NCBI GenBank assembly: GCA_003254905.1
Contig: QANU01014419.1
Location: 5,771 to 69,770 of the forward strand
DNA length: 64,000 nucleotides
Source of the DNA: Nissolia schottii
Taxonomy: Eukaryota > Streptophyta > Magnoliopsida > Fabales > Fabaceae
Direction of reading: 5' to 3'
Shown here: positions 24,201 through 34,945 of the stretch, in pieces
Layout: the number at the start of each line of letters is the position of its first letter
Numbering within the stretch: position 1 is the first letter of the stretch
Translations under genes and position numbers: made by a program
Notes under the pieces: model-generated
Told to the model about the DNA's origin: nothing
What the model saw: the letters and a program-made list of their open reading frames with translations, nothing else
Databases searched by the model: none

Positions 24201-24951
24201 TTTTGGAAGGAAGAAAATGAAGAAGGATGAGGAGACTATGGGGGGCTGTGCTTCCGTTCTTGGGAGGTGGAAGAGGGTGGCAAGAATGCTTGGCTTTATG
24301 TGTGTGTTTCTTTTGGAGAATTGTGGAAGATAAAGTTTCTCTTGTAACTTTGGGGGAAGGGAGCTCGATTTTGGGGTGGCTGAATGGTGAGGAGATTTAT
24401 TGAATTTTAGGATTTTAGAAAAAGGTGATGAATAGTGGAAAGCATGGGCATAGGTATGGCTAGTGTAAGAAAGGTAAGGTGATGTGAGTTTTGGAAGCAT
24501 GATTTAAGGGATTGGACAAAAATCCCAACCAAACCGTGCAACCCCTTCTCTCCTAGTTCAGCTGCCGAGATTTCACTTTCTCCCGGTCTCAGTTCGCTCG
24601 TGTTTTATCGCTCGCAGTCTCAATGCGTCGCGAACGGTCGTCCGAAAAATATTCCGTTTATACCGTCGCGATCCTCTAATTTCACCCTACCTAAGGGTAT
24701 TAATATTTAAAGGTGTTTGTGAATTTTTCTCCGGGGGATTATTTTCACAGACCCCTTTTGCGCGTCAGAAAATTTCATCAGCGAACAGCGGCTGTTCGGT
24801 TGTCCGCTGAACTTCCTATCGCAACACGTCTTATTTCCTAGGGATATTCTACTTAATAATTTCCCATCTTAATTCTATAATCATGATTAGAAAATTAATT
24901 AAATATTTATGTTTACGATTATTTCTCTAAGGGAAAAATCGGGATGTTACA
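21209..24951 (-). repeat. 5' LTR of the chromovirus, with an internal duplication
   Basis: Plus-strand termini TGTAACATCCTAGC and CGGGATGTTACA. Length 3743 bp, or about 3308 without the block duplicated at the N (21824). Contains the acidic peptide frame (22044-22105), the CCCGGGTTAGCG array (22510-22635), the CCGCGGA array (about 23195-23805), the donor-like site (reverse complement of 24051-24060), a long leader frame (23943-24500, also in the other LTR at 12165-12722), the GC-rich box (about 24630-24655) and the U3 hairpin (24709-24758). Confidence 0.92.
21390..22258. repeat. 435-bp direct duplication joined by a single N
   Basis: 21390-21823 is repeated almost exactly at 21825-22258, with the single N at 21824 as the joint. 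The other LTR has this block once. Two overlapping contigs joined without merging is the simplest explanation. Confidence 0.85.
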
Positions 24952-26135
24952 ATATTCACATAGTTTCCATAGCAGTTTATCAAAGAGTATATACCTAGCA
25001 AGAACCTAACATATCCTAGCATAACTATCACATGAATATCATCAAGCATCTTAGACCACATAGATAGTGGTTATGTCAGGTTTACCCTCGTTTTCCCCGG
25101 TTCTGACGGTTCCTACTGGCTCCTAGCTTGCTCTGACGCCTCTTAGCTCCTCTTGGCTGAACTTTCCCAATCTTCCTCTAGGGATTTTGAAGGTTCTTTG
25201 TGGGTTTGGGTTAGGAGATTCTTGAGGGAATTGAACTGGGTTTGGGGTAGGCAGTGTTTGGGTCTCCGGTTGGACAGAATCACAGTCGACTGGGTAAACG
25301 GGTATAGCTCTAGCAGGGTTTCCAATTTTTCATCTCATTTTCGGTTTGGGGGTATTTATAGCCCAAGGGTTGAATACCCATTTTACCCTTGGCCCAAATT
25401 ACCAAAATGCCATTTCTAATTTAATTTTCTAATTATTTAATTAGTATAGATAATTATAAAGTCACATCAGGTCACATCAATGAACAGTAACCCTTATTTT
25501 ATTATTTTTCTTGAAAAGTCTGCCTTCCCCACGTGCTCAAATCAGATTTGGGTCCCACCCGGTCCCGTTTCGCTCGTGTTTGGTCGTTCGCAATCCCAGT
25601 GCGTCGCTCACGGTCGTCCGAAAAATATTCTGCTTATACCGTCGCGATAACCTAGAAATAATGTTCATTCAAGGCATTTGTGAATTTTTCTCCGAAGGAG
25701 TATTATTCACAGATACCCTTGATACGTTGTTGGGCCCTGATGACTGCAGACCACCGATCTGCTTGTCGTTTCGTTACGGCCCAATCTCCCTAATGAGGCT
25801 GTGGGGCTAATCTAAGGTATTTGGAACTTTTCCCCGGTACAAGTTGGATTTCCAGAGACTTGTGACTCTCTGCTCAGTTCTACTAGCTAAACGAGACTAA
25901 ACGAGGTTGTTCTAGTGTCTGCGGAATCGTCCGAAACTGAACCGATTTTCATTTTACCGACACTTTAGGTTTTTCATCCGTCTCTAGGGGTCGAGAGGAA
26001 TCATTTGAGTGTCAGCAGAATTTAACAAAACCAAACAAAATAATTTCTATTGACCTCGACACATTAACTCATACAAAGGGCTCTACCAGCAGTTATTTGG
26101 GGAAATTTTTACTAAGATAAGAGTGGGATGTTACA
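24952..26135 (-). mobile_element. Tekay-like LTR, right part (continues 8127-9823)
   Basis: Follows the chromovirus and its duplication atatt, and ends GTGGGATGTTACA, the reverse complement of an LTR start. It holds a reverse TATA-like ggtatttatagc (25351-25362), the GC-rich box (about 25605-25625) and the U3 hairpin (25670-25720) with the inner CTCCGAAGGAG stem. Confidence 0.78.
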
Positions 26136-27070
26136 TTAGGTAGGTGTAATGTTAGAAAAATATAATTGTGTTGGTTGGTACCATGCAAAAGATTAATTTT
26201 CCAAAGTTCTCGAAGAACAGGTGACGCTGGAAACAGTGGGGCTCCAGGGCGCTGGGCGGCCTAGTCAGGGGGCGGGGCGGCCTAGCCCAAGGCGCTGAGC
26301 GATCCAGTCCAGAGCGCTAAGTGGCCCAACCTGAACTTTCATACCTATGTTATTACTAAATGTAATTGCAACAACATGCTTTATGAGGACTCGGTCGTCA
26401 TTAAGATGTTAGGACGACTGTAGATAACTAGACTATGATCACCTAATAACTTGCAAGATCATAACTGAACCTAGGGAAAAAGGATAATATTCTTAGGAAA
26501 GCCCGACCTCCGATGGTTCGTTATGCCTTAAAGAAAGGACATAGTTATATAATTAGGGTTACCTTGGCACGTCTACGAACAAGCGCCTCACCAGTCCAGC
26601 AAGATGGATTGGTTAAAGATTAAAAGCAGGTTAAGACCTGAACCAGAACTTTGGTGATACATAACGTGCCCCAAAGTTGTAGCAAATAAAAGACATGTAC
26701 GACCCCAAAGTAGTGGTAAAACAGAACACGACACGCCCCAAAGTAGTGGCAAGAACAAAGAACAATATGCCCCAAAGTAGTTGGCATCATGATTTCAACG
26801 TGCCCCAAAGTAGTTGGCATACCAATGACAACGTGCCCCAAAGTAGTTGGCACACACACATACAATATTCTCCAAAGTAGTTGGCATGAAATGCAAATGA
26901 GTCCCCACTTGGTCGTGTCAACCAGGCAGGCTCCTCACTCTTCCCAAGTTGTTTGGGTGTAGGTTGTAGTCGAGGACACAACTACAAGGGTGGAAGGGCA
27001 TAACTAAGAAGGATGCTGCCATCAAGCGCGTAAGAGAATACCCCCTCATGCATAAACCATGAATGTATGC

Positions 27071-27110
<40 letters not shown>

Positions 27111-27840
27111 GTGTGTATATATATATGTGTGTGTATTCGTCAAGGTAACGTCCCAAGACGACTAATAACCTTTAGACAACAGGAGCAGGTGATTTGAAAT
27201 TGCCATACTCAGCGAATGCATTTAACAAAGCACGAAGCCCTAAGTAATATCAAGATTAGAGACCCTTACCACCTAGTAACTTGGATAAAGCTACTCAAGA
27301 TTAGAAAGATAACAATAAATAGTAGGGACTTTAGTATGCATGACACTTAGAGATCTCCTGAGTGGCCTAGAATCCTAACTGAGAAATGAAGTGATAGGTA
27401 TGACCCAGGGTTGTCCACTAAGAATGACTTGTTCTTACCCCCACTCACTTACGAATCCAGGTGAAGAAGATGACTTCCCCGAAGAGGGATGCCCTACTTC
27501 TGACATGCACCCGATAGCGTGACCCCAATATTTGGGGTTATCACGGAGACATGCACCTACGCGCTGACTGACACACCAGCCCAGCCCTCGCCGATCTTGG
27601 CACTACCCCTCCGAGCACACTGAGGTGCTAGATCTTCCTTGGCAAACCCCATCTTCGTGGATGAGAGTCCAGGCACCGCAGCGAAAGACCCATATACCTG
27701 GACGACAGTGAGGAGGACGTTCCCCCACCAGTACGAGAGGTTGAGGTGGACCCCGCCTCACTCACCATACCAGCCAGGCCACGTGGTCGCAGGACCCACG
27801 CGAGGAAGAGGGTGACGCCCGTGACATTGCGTCGGCTCGC
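26136..27840 (+). mobile_element. 5'-truncated Tekay-like LTR with a 33-bp array and a broken acidic ORF
   Basis: Lacks an LTR start, but matches the middle and 3' half of other LTRs: CGCTGAGCG-type motifs (26249-26320), 'agataactaga' and 'gatcacctaat' blocks, microsatellite (27068-27135), and the acceptor-like TTACGAATCCAG (27450-27461). After the acceptor, phase 1 reads EEDDFPEEG and soon stops. A homologue of the 176-aa LTR ORF follows in broken frames (YLDDSEEDVPPPVREVEVDP near 27690-27755). The LTR continues in the duplicated copy (28261-29248) and beyond an insertion at 34371-34945. Confidence 0.7.
26665..26905 (+). repeat. Tandem array of seven units of about 33 bp
   Basis: Units share GCCCCAAAGTAGTTGGCA followed by 14-16 less conserved bases; the first units have ttgtagca or agtggta and the last starts with tctcc. 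It lies in the same part of the LTR as unrelated arrays in other copies. Confidence 0.88.
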
Positions 27841-28259
27841 TGTTGAAAGCCTTTTTGCATTAGTTTCACACTCTCGTCAATTTAATATATCCTTCTACAG
27901 ATTTCAGATTCACGAGGAATCCAATTGCAGTATAGACGGGTATAATCGTATCCACAGGGATTGTGTTTAAAACCAATATCTTGGAGTTGAACTATTTTAA
28001 GCTATGGAAATGTATTTGGTATTTTGCTAAGTGAATAAATGATAATTAACTGCAAATAAAATAAAGCAAACAATAATGGAATAGAGTTTAGGCAGGTAAA
28101 GAAAGATGTTGGGATCTTAGTGACAATATTTCTCAATGCAGCCATGTGACTTATGAGTCTTATTGATTTTATCGCCACCAGTTCTTAACTTAATCATCTT
28201 TCTCAAGCATGTTAAGTTCACAAGTTCCTTTATTAAGTTGTCAATGTCTTGCACAAACT
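27841..28259 (+). mobile_element. Start of an unidentified element (TGTTGAAAGCC), cut at a gap
   Basis: Sequence begins TGTTGAAAGCC at a point where the duplicated copy (29222/29223) runs on without it. It contains 'atagacgggtataatcgta' and 'tccacagggattgtg', wording common in plant LTR retrotransposons. It ends at the N at 28260, so the far end, the target-site duplication and the class are unknown. Confidence 0.45.
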
Positions 28260-28260
28260 N

Positions 28261-28452
28261 AGTTGGCATGAAATGCAAATGAGTCCCCACTTGGTCGTGC
28301 CAACCAGGCAGGCTCCTCACTCTTCCCAAGTTGGTTGGGTGTAGGTTGTAGTCGAGGACACAACTACAAGGGTGGAAGGGCATAACTAAGAAGGATGCTG
28401 CCATCAAGCGCGTAAGAGAATACCCCCTCATGCATAAACCATGAATGTATGC

Positions 28453-28492
<40 letters not shown>

Positions 28493-29248
28493 GTGTGTAT
28501 ATATATATGTGTGTGTATTCGTCAAGGTAACGTCCCAAGAAGACTAATAACCTTTAGACAACAGGAGCAGGTGATTTGAAATTGCCATACTCAGCGAATG
28601 CATTTAACAAAGCACGAAGCCCTAAGTAATATCAAGATTAGAGACCCTTACCACCTAGTAACTTGGATAAAGCTACTCAAGATTAGAAAGATAACAATAA
28701 ATAGTAGGGACTTTAGTATGCATGACACTTAGAGATCTCCTGAGTGGCCTAGAATCCTAACTGAGAAATGAAGTGATAGGTATGACCCAGGGTTGTCCAC
28801 TAAGAATGACTTGTTCTTACCCCCACTCACTTACGAATCCAGGTGAAGAAGATGACTTCCCCGAAGAGGGATGCCCTACTTCTGACATGCACCCGATAGC
28901 GTGACCCCAATATTTGGGGTTATCACGGAGACATGCACCTACGCGCTGACTGACACACCAGCCCAGCCCTCGCCGATCTTGGCACTACCCCTCCGAGCAC
29001 ACTGAGGTGCTAGATCTTCCTTGGCAAACCCCATCTTCGTGGATGAGAGTCCAGGCACCGCAGCGAAAGACCCATATACCTGGACGACAGTGAGGAGGAC
29101 GTTCCCCCACCAGTACGAGAGGTTGAGGTGGACCCCGCCTCACTCACCCTACCAGCCAGGCCACGTGGTCGCAGGACCACCGCGAGGAAGAGGGTGACGC
29201 CCGTGACATTGCGTCGACTCGCCCGACGAGAGTTCACGGCCACGACAG
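28261..29248 (+). repeat. Near-identical second copy of 26879-27840, extended
   Basis: 28261 onward matches 26879 onward with few changes, at an offset of 1382. It runs 26 bases further to an insertion point at 29248. The single N before it marks a contig joint. Either two haplotypes or overlapping contigs were placed in tandem, or there is a real recent duplication. Confidence 0.85.
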
Positions 29249-30333
29249 TGTAACGCCCCTAGCTAATTGCCTACGCTCGAGTTGTACGCAATGCTTGCTA
29301 GGGTGTTTATCACTTGGTGGGAATACTTCTAGCCTGTTATTACTTTAGAAAATACAAGGTTAAGGAAAATATGGACCATTTTAAAACTTTTTTGTTGTTA
29401 CTAATTCATAAAGTATGAGCCGCTTGTGAACAAGATGTATGATACAAGCGTTAGAGCCTGAGGCTTATAACGGTGAATCATCTCTAATAGAAGCATGTAT
29501 ATAAACAAGTACATGGTCCATTACAAATAATTACAACAAGCATATAATACAATAATAATTTACATACACATGTCATATTACACAACAAAAGTCCATCTTG
29601 CGGACAACTATCCTAGCTCGTCTTCGTGGCCTTGGAGTTTAAGTCCACAGCTCCCAGCAGCCCGTACTCCGCCTTCTACTACTCCTCGTGTGGCTCCTCG
29701 TAATCTTCTTCTGCTCCTGGAAGCATAAGTGAGTGGGGGTGAGAACGTTCGTCCTCAATAGGGTACCTTGGAGTGGGGTTACTTCTTTAACTCGCTTATG
29801 AACTAGGCCGCTCAGGAGATCTCTACGTGTTCATGCATCCTTAACTCCTATTAATTATTATCTCTTGCATAGATCCTGAGCAGCTTTATCTACTTTACTA
29901 GGTGATGGGGGATCTAATCTTTCTTATCTAGGTTCTCGTGCTTATTAACTTTCTTTGCGTATATACATAGGTCGTCTCGAGCGTTCTCTTGATGGTACTT
30001 ATATACTACATAGACTTACATACATTATCATATACTTATGCATCACATATTCATTCGTCACATCACCACATATTCATTCATTATGTATCTTATGCATAGG
30101 GAAACTGGGGGTTCTCTTACGCTTCCTGCTAACTAATGGGCAGGGGTAGCGTCCTGCTTGTCATTTCTTGTCTTTCTCTTTAACTTTAGTCCTTCCGCTC
30201 ATGTAATCGTGGCCTTCCGGTTACAACCTACTCCTGTCCTCATATTGATGACGACCAAGCAGCGCTTTCACCTGAGTGGTTGCGAATAACCACGAATAAC
30301 TAATGGTCCGTCTTCGAAGATCAATAGAGATAA
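29249..30333 (-). mobile_element. Minus-strand Tekay-like LTR, 3' portion
   Basis: Starts TGTAACGCCCCTAGC after gacag (29244-29248). A matching LTR start (reverse complement of ...AGTGAGATGTTACA) ends at 34365, followed by gacag (34366-34370), so 29249-34365 behaves as one minus-strand solo LTR insertion with foreign pieces inside. This part holds the acceptor-like site and, at 29679-29716, the phase-1 acidic frame AEEDYEEPHEE ending in two TAG stops. At 30333/30334 it switches abruptly to a plus-strand LTR fragment. Confidence 0.7.
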
Positions 30334-30627
30334 CCAGCCCTCGCCGATCTTGGCACCACCCCTCCGAGCACACTGAGGTGCTGGATCTTCCTTGGCAAAC
30401 CCCATCTTCGTGGATGAGAGTCTAGGCACCGCAGCGAAAGACCCCATATACCTGGACGACAGTGAGGAGGACGTTCCCCCACCAGTACGAGAGGTTGAGG
30501 TGGACCCCGCCTCACTCACCCCACCAGCTAGGCCACGTGGTCGCAGGACCACCACGAGGAAGAGGGTGACGCTCGTGACATTGCGTCGGCTCGCCCGACG
30601 AGAGTTCACGGCCGTGATAGTGTAACA
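30334..30627 (+). repeat. Third copy of the LTR-ORF region
   Basis: Matches 28963-29248 and carries the frame with PIYLDDSEEDVPPPVREVEV and TPPARPRGRRT (30392-30625). It ends gatag then tgtaaca, directly against another LTR start. It looks like a rearranged piece of the 26136-type LTR. Confidence 0.65.
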
Positions 30628-32877
30628 TGTAACATCCCGCTTTTTCCCTTAGTAAAGATTTTCTCAAAATTAAATAAGGGAAATAATTTTTGCACTAGAT
30701 TATGGGTTAAAATGTCTGTAGAAGAAATTCTGCTCAGTTTCAAAAAATTCTGCAGGCACTCAAACGGATCATTTTTGTCCTCTAAGTGCAACGGTGTATC
30801 TAAGGTGTCTGTAAAATTTAAGGTCACGATTGAAAGTTCACAAATACCTTAAATTAATTCAAATAATTCCTTAAAAAAATCAGAGGATCAGAAGGATGTG
30901 ATCAGAATATTTTTCGGATGACCGTGCGCGAAGTACTGAGATAGCTAAACGACCAAACACAATCAAAATTGATCGGAATTTGGCCTTAGAAAATTCAAGA
31001 AGCATGGCCGGCCAAACAAGGAGGAAATACACGGCCAAAATCTTTCCCAAATGGCTTGGTCAAACAAAGTCATACTCATCATTTTTCAACCTATCATATG
31101 ATGCCACCTAGTAGCCATTCTCAATTTGCATTCTTTGTCCTAAATTAATGGCCCAAAACCGGCCACACTTCTTCTCACCTTTAGCTAATTATTAAATTTT
31201 ATTTCTCTATATAATAAGAGCAAAACCAACCGTGCCATACCATTCAAGACCATTCCCATAGTTTTCTTTGTTAGTTCATGGCTTCATTTACTTGCTTTTC
31301 TTTTCTAAGACAAGGCCAAACACACATACTCCTCCCTAAGTTCAATTTCATTTTCCTTCCTCAAATCACCAAGCACAAGCTATAGCCATCATCTTTAGGC
31401 CCTCTCAAAGTTTCCCTTGGAGAAAGGTGATCAAGCAAGCTTTGGAAACATCAAGACTCCCTAAAGGACGTTATCTCCAAGTCTTCCTAGATGTGGGTAA
31501 CCGACTTATCCACTGTCTATGTGGTTTCATGATTAGATGATATATGTTGTTAGGATGTTTTTGTAATTGATTATACTTGTATCTAGAAGTCTCTGCAGAT
31601 CTGGAAATTGTTGGAATAATTGTTAGAAATAGGATTGGTTTATGTTTATGAGAAAATAAGTATGAGGTTTTGCTAGATGAGATATGATATTAGGATGGCT
31701 TTTATGTGATTTTGGATTTTATATATATGGTTGATGATTGTCTTGACCCGTTGGTATTGTCTGTGGTTTTGTCAGAATTTAGGGCGCCTAAAACAGAGAT
31801 AGGCATATGACATGATTTCAAAGGGAACTATATGCTGGGATTTTTATCTTGAAAAACTAATGTTATTTTTGGATTCTACATGAAAAATTGAGTCGGGATG
31901 TTAAGTTTTATGATTTTTGGAGTCCCCGATGAATTTCTCAGCAAACAGGCAGAAAACGAAATTTTTAGGAAAAAGGGTAAAATTGTAATTTCACGTTTTG
32001 GGACTGAAAAACTAGGTTTGTTTTTAGAAAATATGGGTTTATAACTATCAAAAACCTTAAGGGCAAGTCTTGAGTCCATCGGGTTTTTTAGAACAAAAAT
32101 TCCAAAGAAAACAGAACGTTTATGGGGGCGAAACGGTAATTTTCCAAAAACGGGTAAAATTGGAATTTTGTAATGCTGAGGTCAGAATTTGGGTTTTAGA
32201 CATGAAAAATGGTCTTAGGACTACCAAAAACCTTGGGGTAAGGTCTTGGACCTCTCTGGTTTATGGTTGCTAATCTCTGACAAAAACTAGACGCTTGTAT
32301 TGTAAATTGTGTAATTACCTTTGTTTATGTTCATGAAGATGTTAAGCATGAAGATATGTTCTCAAAATGATGATAAATGTTAGGAGAAACGCTCTTGATG
32401 ATTGTTGATGAACTTCTTGGAGATAGGTTGGATTATGGAAACCTAGGTATATTATATGCTTATGGAGGAATTGGTTAGGAATATGTTAGAAATGATTATG
32501 TGCCATGAATATGTATTCTTTAGGATGTGAAATAATCTGGATATGTTTATGAGTTATAGGATATGATATATGATAGAATTATAAAATAATGATTGTCTAA
32601 TATGATGAATGCTAAAAGCTTACAATTATGTGGTATTACATGTTAGGATATAAGATGATGATCTTTCAATAACTATGATGAAGATGATGATATGAGCTAT
32701 AATGTTATAATTGTTGCTTTAAGATGATGAGTGAGTACGATTGCTTTAAAATGATGATGAACTGTGTTTATGATGATGAATTGTTGTATCAACCATTGAA
32801 CTGTGCACATGATGACGATGATGATGATGGAAAAACCCCCTCTAAAAGGGCATAGGCTCGGTTTTTGGGGAAGGTCT
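30628..32877 (+). mobile_element. Tekay-like LTR, 5' portion
   Basis: Starts TGTAACATCCCGC. Contains the U3 hairpin in decayed form (about 30797-30850), the box ATATTTTTCGGATGACCGTGCGCG (30907-30930), a TATA-like ctatataataag (31207-31218), a donor-like gtgggtaacc (31493), and a block of about 190 bp repeated two to three times at 31870-32275 ('ctatcaaaaaccttaaggg' type). The same block is found at 54360-54760 and, reversed, at 56880-57300, so these three LTRs form one subfamily. Ends abruptly at a Copia-like LTR. Confidence 0.75.
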
Positions 32878-34101
32878 TGTAACTCTAGATAGCAACCTAA
32901 GAGGGGGGTGAATTAGGTTTCTCTTGTTTTTCTCAGATTTTGGTTCTTTGAAAGATGTGAAACCCTAATCCCCAAATTATGAACAAGACCCAGCAATAAC
33001 CGAACAAATGTTAATGTTAAGAGCAGCGGAAATTGTAAACTGCTGAATGTAAAGGAGTGAAAGGATAAGAAAGATCACACCAGAGATTTATCCTGGTTCA
33101 CCTTCAACCACCGAAGGCTACGTCCAGTCCCCTGTTCTGATTCAGGGTTTTTTTCATTCTGTAAACTTGTGTTGTGTACAACCTCACAACTGAGACACTG
33201 TGAAGAAGATTCTTTCTCTGACCATTGATGGCTTGGTTTTGATGAAGACAACTCACATCAACAAAAAGCAAGAAAAAGGCAAAGACACAACCGATGAATT
33301 GCAACGATCAACCGATCATCATATTGAAGGTTCAAGTGTTTTTACCTTAGAGTTTAATAGTTAGCACTTGTTATTGATATCATGGTTAATGGCTCATAAG
33401 GTTTTCATTCTAACAAGTCTAACACTTTTGCTAAAACCCTAAAATCATTTAGCAACACTTGTCTAGGGTTTGCAACACTTGGAAAACACTTTGTTGTGTC
33501 AGTAACAGATTACTAGATTTCAGTAATTGATTACCAGTGGTTCAGTAATCGATTACAGGGTTTCAGTAATCGATTACCAACTTGCTGTAATCGATTACCA
33601 ACTCGAGAATTTTGAAAATAAGTGGTTTTCATGTGTGTAATCGATTACACACTTAGGGTAATCGATTACCAACACGAATATTTGAAAATAACTCAAATTT
33701 TATGAGTGTAATCGATTACCAAACCGTGCTAATCGATTACCACTTCAAAGAATTTGAAAATTGGCAGTTTCTATGTGTGTAATCGATTACCACACTTGGT
33801 TAATCGATTACATGTTCGAATGGGTGTGTTTTTTCATGAAACAATGCGTTGTTTTGCATCTGTATGCATTGGCAATGGTTCATGAACAAGCACCTCTGCC
33901 TATATAAAGTTGGAACTCATACGAACAAAAACAGAACTCTAGAACTCAATTCTCACTTTCATATTCACAAAGTTCTGATCAAATGTCAATGTTGTTTCAA
34001 TCCAAATCTTAAGAAAGCCCTTTGAGCCTTAACTGTTATATCATTTGTGCTTTCTATTCAGGAAAACTTTCAACCCTGAATTTAGGATTGGCAATCCTTA
34101 A
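32878..34101 (+). mobile_element. Copia (SIRE-type) LTR with an AATCGATT array
   Basis: Begins TGTAACTCTAGATAGC and contains 'aagaggggggtgaatta', 'tttatcctggttcacc' and 'tacgtccagtcccc', blocks shared with the Copia LTR at 2948-4757. It probably ends near 34101 (CAATCCTTAACA). The two flanks belong to LTRs of opposite direction and show no target-site duplication, so the copy sits at a rearranged or misassembled joint. Borders are approximate. Confidence 0.6.
33520..33812. repeat. Array of about ten TAATCGATTA palindromes
   Basis: Nine intact 'taatcgatta' cores and one variant (taattgatta) between 33520 and 33812, usually extended to gtaatcgattac(c). They come mostly in pairs about 21-25 bp apart, with longer spacers containing 'ttgaaaat' between pairs. 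Confidence 0.9.
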
Positions 34102-34365
34102 CATGGAATTTAGGTCGACCAAAGGTATTTATAAATTTTTCTCCGAAGGAGTATTCTTTACAGATACCTTTGATACGATATTAAATTCCGGTGTCCAAAA
34201 ATAACTATTCTAGTGTTTGCGGTGTTTCTCCAAACAGCAAACCCTAGTCTTTACGAACGTTTTTAAACCTAAAACTTCTATCCTAACCTTCCTAACTTGA
34301 TTTAGAAATGATTTTATATCTATTTTTCCGAATTCTTTACTAAGGAGAAAAAGTGAGATGTTACA
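34102..34365 (-). mobile_element. Minus-strand LTR, 5' end with U3 hairpin
   Basis: Ends AGTGAGATGTTACA, the reverse complement of an LTR start, followed by gacag (34366-34370), which matches 29244-29248. The hairpin arms AAAGGTATTTATAAA (34121-34135) and TTTACAGATACCTTT (34157-34171) flank an inner CTCCGAAGGAG stem. Confidence 0.75.
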
Positions 34366-34607
34366 GACAGTGGCAACCAGCGAAGAGGAAGAGGAGGAGG
34401 AAGACACCGACGAGGAGTTCGACACGTGGGCTGTAGGCGCCGACCGTCTCCGCTAACATTATGACTGTAGTATAGAACCTATGTATAGGCGCAATGAGTA
34501 GTACTCATCCGCCTAAATCGTGTATGTACATTATGAACTGAAACCACGTTTGTATAATAGTACCCCTTTAAAGTAAGGGGATGTATAGTATAACTGTTGA
34601 TACCTAA

Positions 34608-34655
<48 letters not shown>

Positions 34656-34945
34656 CTGTTTGCACTTATGGCTGAATTATGTGTTGAAATGCCATTATGT
34701 GCCTAATATGCTGAATTTCTATATTGGAAAACCATGCACTGTTGGAAGTGTAGACTAATACATACACGCATGGCTTCTAATTTCCTAGCACCAGTAATTA
34801 AACAAAAAGTTTTAAATCGGCCCCTATTTTAGTAAATCCGTATTTTAAAGATATTAGTGGAACGAGAAGGAGTTCGCGTCCCAAACGACAACCACCTAGC
34901 CTGTATGGTTTGTGACTTAAGCGTGAGCCATTTAGCTAGGGTGTT
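34366..34945 (+). mobile_element. 3' end of the 26136-type LTR with the tail of its acidic ORF
   Basis: After gacag the frame reads TVATS, then an EEEEEEEDTDEEF run, and ends at a TAA near 34457. It continues the frame interrupted at 29248. A (TG)n run is at 34610-34650, and the LTR 3' end (gtgagccatttagctagggtgtt) is near 34945, with the final ACA degenerated. Confidence 0.7.

Larger units (their letters stand above)
9824..24951 (-). mobile_element. Complete Tekay/Del-type chromovirus (Ty3 LTR retrotransposon), decayed
   Basis: Flanked by the perfect duplication atatt (9819-9823 and 24952-24956). Minus-strand order: 5' LTR (21209-24951), primer site for initiator Met tRNA (21188-21206), gag with two zinc knuckles, protease, RT, RNase H, integrase with chromodomain, polypurine tract (16455-16467), 3' LTR (9824-16454). 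The RT, IN and chromodomain wording matches the Tekay/Del lineage. The element cannot be active as it stands: I count at least six in-frame stops and two frameshifts across gag-pol. The LTRs are very similar apart from a 435-bp duplication in the 5' LTR and a solo LTR inserted in the 3' LTR, which suggests fairly recent insertion. Confidence 0.93.

Noticed and set aside
26665-26905. 33-bp repeats as a CRISPR-like array
   Set aside because: Plant LTR context, degenerate units, spacers of related sequence and no cas genes. It is an ordinary minisatellite.
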